From assembly GCF_954871325.1 (NCBI RefSeq), contig NC_088775.1, forward strand, positions 59,807,561 to 59,871,560: a stretch of DNA of 64,000 bases, written 5' to 3'. How positions within the stretch are numbered: the stretch's first letter is position 1; each line of letters begins with the position of its first letter. A program made the position numbers and the translations under genes. The notes beneath the pieces were generated by a model, which worked only from the letters and a program-made list of their open reading frames with translations, searched no databases and was not told where the DNA came from. This document shows positions 58,440 through 64,000 of this stretch, piece by piece. This DNA comes from Gordionus sp. m RMFG-2023. Lineage: Eukaryota; Nematomorpha; Gordioida; Chordodea; Parachordodidae.

Positions 58440-60502
58440 ATAAAAAAAAATTGAAGCCAATCAGCTCACGCTCATTGAGATGCAGAATTCATCTACATCA
58501 AAGATAAATATAGCACAGTCAGCTGTTGATGAATTAGTTTTTAATTTTGTAATTAAAGAATTAAAACCATTTTGTAGAAAGCACTGCATTTATTAATATT
58601 ATCAAAATTGCAGCCAACTAAAAATGTGATGTCTAGGCCTACCCTGGTATTAAAAATTAAAAAGCATATGACACCATGGCAAAGAAATTATTGGATTTAT
58701 TGTGTATCACAAAAATTGTCTGTACAACTGTGAATTCTTCGTCAGCTTATCATTGGTATATAAAATATATATTTTATAGATTTAATAATATTATCTCCTA
58801 AAAAAAAGTTCTTACTTAGGGGTGACGATACACTGGCTACACCAAGACGCTCTTGAGAGGGTTTCAGCAAGGCTAAATTAAAAACACAAATTTGATTATC
58901 TAGCAAAAATAATCTTTGAAATTTTTACCACATATTAGATATAAATTTACCAAATACATTACCGACAATGCTAGAAAATATAAAAGCTTTCAAATAAAAA
59001 ATTATAATATATTCATTAGAGTATATAAACAAGGAGAGCAATCGAGTGATAAAATAGTTCCTCTGCCATTATTTGATCTATTTGAAAATCAAAATATTAA
59101 TGATAGTATTGTATACTTACCTAAGTATCATTCCTGTTCAGCACACATTTTAAAACTAATTATAAGTGTTGACATTGGAAAGGCAGGTAACGATGTCCAT
59201 TTTAAAACCACTTCAAAAATTACATTTTCTAAGTGTAGGTTATTGTGGAATAAAGACGGATAATCTTCAAATTGTGCAGCCATTTTTAAGGAAAACATGG
59301 GAAGATATCTGATTAAACCGGTTATAACAAAATGGAACTTTTTTTATAACTCCGTGAAATTAAAGTCTTATTAAGGAGAATTGCCAAAAATTTGACGAAT
59401 TTTGTGATAAATCTGAATTACAGAGAATTTCAAATAACGACAAGTCGTTCATTGGTGAATATTGTTTGGCTGTTAATTAAGAAATATGATATGTATAATA
59501 TGATTTTATAGGTTATGGAACTGATTGCTATGGCTCTTTCAATTTTAGAGAATGAAAAAAAAATGCATTTGGGATATCTCACTCACGATAACTATTATAA
59601 TATTAAAATTTAAAAAATGGCTTTAAATAATTTCGAGTTTTGTAAGCCGCTTATTAATTCAATTCTGGAAGGCGTAGAAAAAAGGTATACAGTTCATATA
59701 TTGCTTACAATTTATATTTTGATTCTCTTTTATTTTCAATAGATTCAAACACATATATCAAGTTGAGTATATACTATCAGCAATATTTCACCCTCTGTTT
59801 AAATTGGATTGGCCCTGGATCATATTAGAGGTCAACAAAGGAAGAATACTAGAACTTATTTCCAGTTTGAGAAAAGATTTGTTAAAGAAAGAGCAGTCTT
59901 TTATCCAACAGACATACCAGAATATTTTTTGATAAAGTTAAATTTTTTTGATGAGGAAATGAATGAAGATCCTTGTGAAGGCGATCTATTAAGCTTTTTT
60001 CAAAATAATGATATTTCTTTAATATTTCTAATAAATTCCCCGAATTTAAATTTTATTTATTAAATATATTACAACTCTCCCATCCTCTGCGCCAATTGAA
60101 CGTGTGTTTAGCACGGCAAAAGCTGTGTTGAGCATTAACCGCTCTTGTTTGTATGATCAAAATTTCGAAATTCAATTGTTGCTAAAAATAAATAAAAAAT
60201 TATTATTTTTATATAATTTTATTTATATTATAATTATATATATATAAATTTTTTTTATAAAAAGATCTTATCTTATTATGTATTCATTCTGTATAGTTTA
60301 ATTTATATTATATATTGTAGGAAAAAAAAATATTTTTTTGTATATAATATTTAATTTTTTAAGTAACGAGTAACCTATTACTTTTGGGAATAGTCAGTAA
60401 CGCGCTTCCTTTTTTAAAAAGGTAACGAGTCACGGTTTCTTTTTTCAGACGTAATAAGTGACGGTAACGCGTTTCTTTTTTATAGTAACGTTTACAGCAC
60501 TA
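58440..60502 (+). mobile_element. degraded Ac-like hAT element
   Basis: The right end (reverse) is TAGTGCTGTAAACGTTAC with acgcgttac subterminal repeats at 60361-60500, matching the left end of the element at 49250. The left end was not found. Transposase fragments lie in order on the plus strand: FVIKELKPF and VESTAFINIIKIA near 58545-58615, open frames 58916-59263 and 59809-60063, and the dimerisation motif near 60090-60185. Confidence 0.8.
58540..60190 (+). pseudogene. hAT transposase remnants
   Basis: Pieces seen: KELKPF, then VESTAFINIIKI (N-terminal helical domain, xLxPFxxVExxxFxxLxxxL), a 115-residue piece with YLPKYHSCSAHILKLIISVD (59100-59170, the CxAHxLxLxxxxD block), QYFTLCLNWIGPG-like scraps near 59790, IPEYFLIKLNFFDEEMNED (59920-59960) and TTLPSSAPIERVFSTAKAVL near 60070-60130. 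Many frame breaks. The order is that of a full-length Ac-like transposase. No function is retained. Confidence 0.75.
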
Positions 60503-60949
60503 TTAAAAATAAATGGGCGCTAAAATATTTTCTTTTTATTCTATTTTCTTTACTTTTCCTTATTACTGCATTTCATGCATTCTCTTAAGTCTCATCACCA
60601 CTTAGTGGTTGTGTGTACTCGGTCTTAATCTGGTCCATCTTCAATGCTATCTATTTCATTCTCTTTTTTAGTCATCAGATTTAAAAATCTTGTATTCTGT
60701 AACACAAGGAGAAAATGAAATTATAAATGGAATAAATGGGGAATTTTTTTAAAATTGTTATTAAAAACTATATTAAAATTGTAATCATTGAGTGTATAAT
60801 GTGACAAGTCAATCTAAAATGAAGACTAATCCAAAGCTTTCCTATGGCGATTAGAAATCTTTTTAAACCATTAACAACTGAAGGCGATTTTTACATTTTA
60901 AAAACTGATATTGCCGGAAATGAATTCTGGCATAATATAGAGTATCTCT
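60503..60949. other. no feature recognised
   Basis: AT-rich sequence between the hAT right end and the palindromic repeat. Nothing recognised. Confidence 0.4.
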
Positions 60950-61300
60950 GTTTACAGCAATGTTTTTTTTCGGCAATTCTTCAAATCATTTTTTGAGCGC
61001 ATTTTTTTAAGTTTAAAAATCTGATTTTACCGAAAATGTATTCCCTCATGTTGTGAATACCTACCCTATGAATTTCATTTTGCCATGAACTTTTGAACTT
61101 AATATAATTTATATTAGATTTTCCATAGATTTTTTAAATAAATTATAAATGACTCAAAGGTTAATGGCAAATTGTCTACTTCATAAGATATGCATTCTAA
61201 ACATGCTGAAATAGATTTCTGGTAAAATATGATATTTAAATTGTTAAAAAGGCGCTCAAAAAATGGTTTGAAGTTGAAAAATAACCACATTGCAGCTAAC
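60950..61300. repeat. dispersed palindromic repeat, copy 2
   Basis: The left arm (cttcaaatcattttttgagc, then gattttaccgaaaatgtatt) is mirrored on the right (agatttctggtaaaat, gcgctcaaaaaatggtttga). The loop (gccatgaacttttgaactta, aaattataaatgactcaa) matches the loop of the copy at 27205-27800. The minus ORF at 61114-61308 lies entirely inside it and is not a gene. Confidence 0.65.
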
Positions 61301-61880
61301 ACCTTCACTAGATTTAGAAATTTCTGCCGGGAACATTTTAACGAATACTAATATGTTATATTTTATATTATAGATTTCTTATAAATTATAAATATATGGC
61401 GAAATTGTCCGTGTAAAGTACGGTAATAATCTATATAGCTGGAATTCATTTTCGATAAAATCAAATTTTTTAAAAATAAAATCCGCTCTAAATATATGGT
61501 TTAAAATTGAAGAATCACTATAGGAGAAATACAGATTAGTCATTATTTTGGATAAACTTACCACTTATTACCCATTCATATATATTCGTCCACTATTAAC
61601 TAACAATTCTAAAAGAAGATCTTATAAAACATTCTAGAGAAGATCATCTTATTAAAAAAAATCACTTAAAAAACTTCATGCAAGTACTCAGGATAGAGAG
61701 TTTTATAGTCAAAACAATTGGTATCTTTATTTTAAATTGTTTTCTATATATAATATTTTATAATTATGTAATTTAACTTCTAATATTGTGCAATTATATT
61801 AACCTCAAAAAATGTAGGAAAGTTATAATATTGTATTACAAATATAATATTCAAATTACAACCTTTTAAAATATATGAGT
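61301..61880. other. no gene recognised
   Basis: AT-rich DNA with a minus frame (61379-61564) that has no recognisable motif. Confidence 0.35.
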
Positions 61881-61884
61881 ATTA

Positions 61885-64000
61885 AAATATAACATATCTT
61901 ATTTCCCACCAAGTTCAAGTTCATCTATTAATCTTTTTGTTGGCTTTCGTTCCGGGGTTGAATTCCTTCTTGTCATGGCTCAATTGTTTCTACTATTTTA
62001 TCTTCTAGCATTGTATTGTCATCTATAATTTATTTATGTTCAACTGATTCGTAGTTGATCGGCATATTTTCATACGATTTTTTCTTTTTCTTCTTCTCTT
62101 TTCCAGGGTTGTGATGGCGGATTCCCCAGATATACGGCAACCCCTGGTATATCTCTACTTTGTTTTTGACATCCACTACAGCTGAACTAGTTTTTTGGCA
62201 TCTTCATCTAATTGTTCCCACCATTTATAATATCTCGTAATGGATTTTATTGATGTAATACCAGGATGTCCTGTTTGTAATACATGTAAAACTCTTTTTT
62301 GAAGTGAGCACGAAATGATTAATCTGCCATTCCAAAATAAAATACCGTCATCATTTCTATTTCATCTATTCTTGTTTTAAAAGCTTGAAATTCTGGTGCT
62401 TTATTTTGTATATTTGTACCATTTATTAAAAGATTGGATCTTTTGCGGTTTCTTTTCTAAGCTCTTTTCTAGATAGAATTAATGTATCATAAGTAAGATT
62501 TCTTATATATTTTACTGTTTTATTTTAGCTTGTTATTTTATCATCATTTTTCTTTATTGGGTTGCGATAAAGCATCTACAATTATATTATTAGCGCCATT
62601 CTTGTACATTATATCATATTTATATGCAGATAATTTATAAGCCCAATATAATAATCTTTGGTTTGTTAATGAGCTTAAATCTCTATTATTACCATATATC
62701 TTTATTAAAGGTTTGTGGTCTGTTCGTATTTTAAATTTTCGTCAATACAAATAGTTATGAAACTTTTCTACGCCGTTTATTATTGCCTTTGCTTCTTTGT
62801 CTATTGTAGAATAATTTTTTTCAGCGTCTTGTAACTCAAGGTCCGGTTTATAAAACTGTATAGTATTTTGTTGTTACTATTCCTTTTGCTTTTTCAAATA
62901 ATGTATCATCCTTTTTAGTCCAATTTTATGTAAGTTTGGTATGGAACCGTGTATGATGGTTTAATATACCTAAAAATGATTTTATGTCATGTCTATCTTT
63001 TGGAGTTGGATATTTTTCTATTGCTGTTATTTTCATTTTATCTGGGTGTATTCCATTTTGACCTATTATGTATCCTAAATATGATACTTTTTCTTTCATA
63101 AAATTTATTTTGCTTGTTTTGATTTTTAATCCTGCATTTTGTAATTTTTTGAGGATTTGTTTTATATTCTCTATATATTCTTTAGTGATTTATAACATCA
63201 TCTAAATAAACTGCTGTATCTTTACAGTCAGCCAGTAAATCGTCCTTATATCTTTGAAATATTATTTGTGCTGTAGCTATACCAAAAGGTAGTCGTAAAT
63301 AGGTAATAACCAATTGGTGTTACCATTGTTAATAATTCTTGCGATTCTTCGTCAATACTCATTTATAGATATGCATCTTTGAGATCTAATGTTGTATATT
63401 TATTTCCATTAGCGATCTTTGCGATTAATTCTTCAAACGTTAGTAGAATGTGATAGTCTTCTAGTAGATATTTATTTAATGTTACTTTGAAATCTCCACA
63501 TAATCATAGTTCACCTGAAGTATTGCAGTACTCTAGGTTACTCTTGTTGTTGATGGATCTATTTTCTTTATTATGTTATCTTTCAAACGTTTCAGTTCAT
63601 TTTCAATTTCTACTTTTAAAGGCAACGGTACTCTTCTAGCTGGCAGTGCAATTGATTTTGTATTTTCTTCCAATTGTAGTTTTACTGGTTCGACATTTTT
63701 TATTAATCCTAATTTATTATCAAACACCGTAGCGAATTCTTTATATAGTTTGTTAATATTCAGTTACCATTATCATTATTATTGTATTTATTGTTTATCA
63801 TATTGATTTTTACATTTGTTGGTAACGATAGATCAAATTCTATAGTCCATGGATCCAAATAGTGCTGCATCATTTGTTTTTGTAACTAATAACGGAAGCC
63901 ATTTTATTTTATTATCTAATTGCACTTTTACATAAGCTTCGCCCATAATTTTTATTGTATTGTTTCCATATGTAGTTGGTGCTCTAGCCATTCTAAGTTT
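61885..64000 (-). mobile_element. Ty3/gypsy LTR retrotransposon fossil, pol region
   Basis: Minus-strand similarity runs in pol order from the right edge: a region before the polymerase, the reverse transcriptase start (KLGLIKNVEPVKLQLEEN, ALPARRVPLPLK), later reverse transcriptase blocks, RNase H, and an integrase-type zinc-binding stretch near 62210-62300, ending near 61890. Order and motifs are those of Ty3/gypsy (Metaviridae kin). It is broken in several places and incomplete; its other half lies beyond the window. No terminal repeat was identified inside the window. Age cannot be judged without its LTRs. Confidence 0.85.

Larger units (their letters stand above)
49034..64000 (+). other. 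presumed next EMC1 intron, at least 15 kb, transposon-filled
   Basis: It begins with gtgagt after the exon at 48916-49033. No later EMC1 block (DUF1620, transmembrane segment near the C-terminus) is recognised up to the window end, so the acceptor is either beyond 64000 or at an unrecognised exon. Its contents are listed separately. Confidence 0.5.

Noticed and set aside
1-64000. CRISPR array, bacterial operon or riboswitch
   Set aside because: The repeats are either satellites with diverged units or transposon ends, and the genes have spliceosomal introns, so the DNA is eukaryotic.

Overview
The window is eukaryotic: very AT-rich DNA holding one intron-split host gene and a dense, nested set of transposable elements. 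No rRNA gene, confident tRNA gene, CRISPR array or bacterial-type operon was seen. Host introns are tiny (43-49 bp where they can be bounded in the 5' part of the gene), and introns inside the transposons are also tiny (25, 38, 42 and 51 bp). The host protein is a diverged metazoan-type EMC1. This points to a fast-evolving animal with an AT-rich genome and minimal introns. A myxozoan or another small parasitic invertebrate is one possibility, but I cannot fix the taxon.

Host gene. EMC1 (ER membrane protein complex subunit 1) lies on the + strand. Its N-terminal exons lie at 5980-7540 and a second run of six clean in-frame exons lies at 47028-49033. The interval 7541-47027 therefore looks like one huge TE-filled intron, or several with exons I missed. 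A second long intron starts at 49034 and runs to the window edge or to exons I did not recognise. Nearly everything else here is intron filling.

Transposons, left to right: a ZMYM1/DUF4371-type hAT (2084-4686, 8-bp TSD); a hAT-like MITE just upstream of the EMC1 start (5608-5800); an old long-inverted-repeat element with an unrecognised ORF (8205-9985); hAT MITEs (11537-11769, 15460-15863); a 36-bp minisatellite (14235-14650); a LINE reverse transcriptase relic (17290-17720); a 6.7-kb fold-back composite with arrays of about 117-bp repeats in opposite orientations and a second fold-back nested inside (18331-25052); a hAT with TAACTAGTTAC subterminal repeats (26110-27193); a pogo/Tigger element with a PHD-finger transposase, split by a hAT (28307-33297), beside an inverted 5'-half copy (33468-35471); a palindrome (37175-37630); a LINE C-terminal relic (about 38380-38730); and a three-level nest (41019-46177) of hAT, hAT and a Ginger1 element. 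Right of the EMC1 exons come a second fold-back composite (49071-52622), a second larger Ginger1 copy (53601-57202), an old hAT (about 58440-60502), a dispersed palindrome, and a broken Ty3/gypsy pol fossil that runs off the right edge.

The most notable element family is Ginger1. Two copies start TGT, end ACA and sit in CCGG targets, with palindromic termini, a spliced OTU-protease segment, part of the integrase-type zinc finger (larger copy only), and a tRNA-like box A/box B segment. Both have lost the DDE core.
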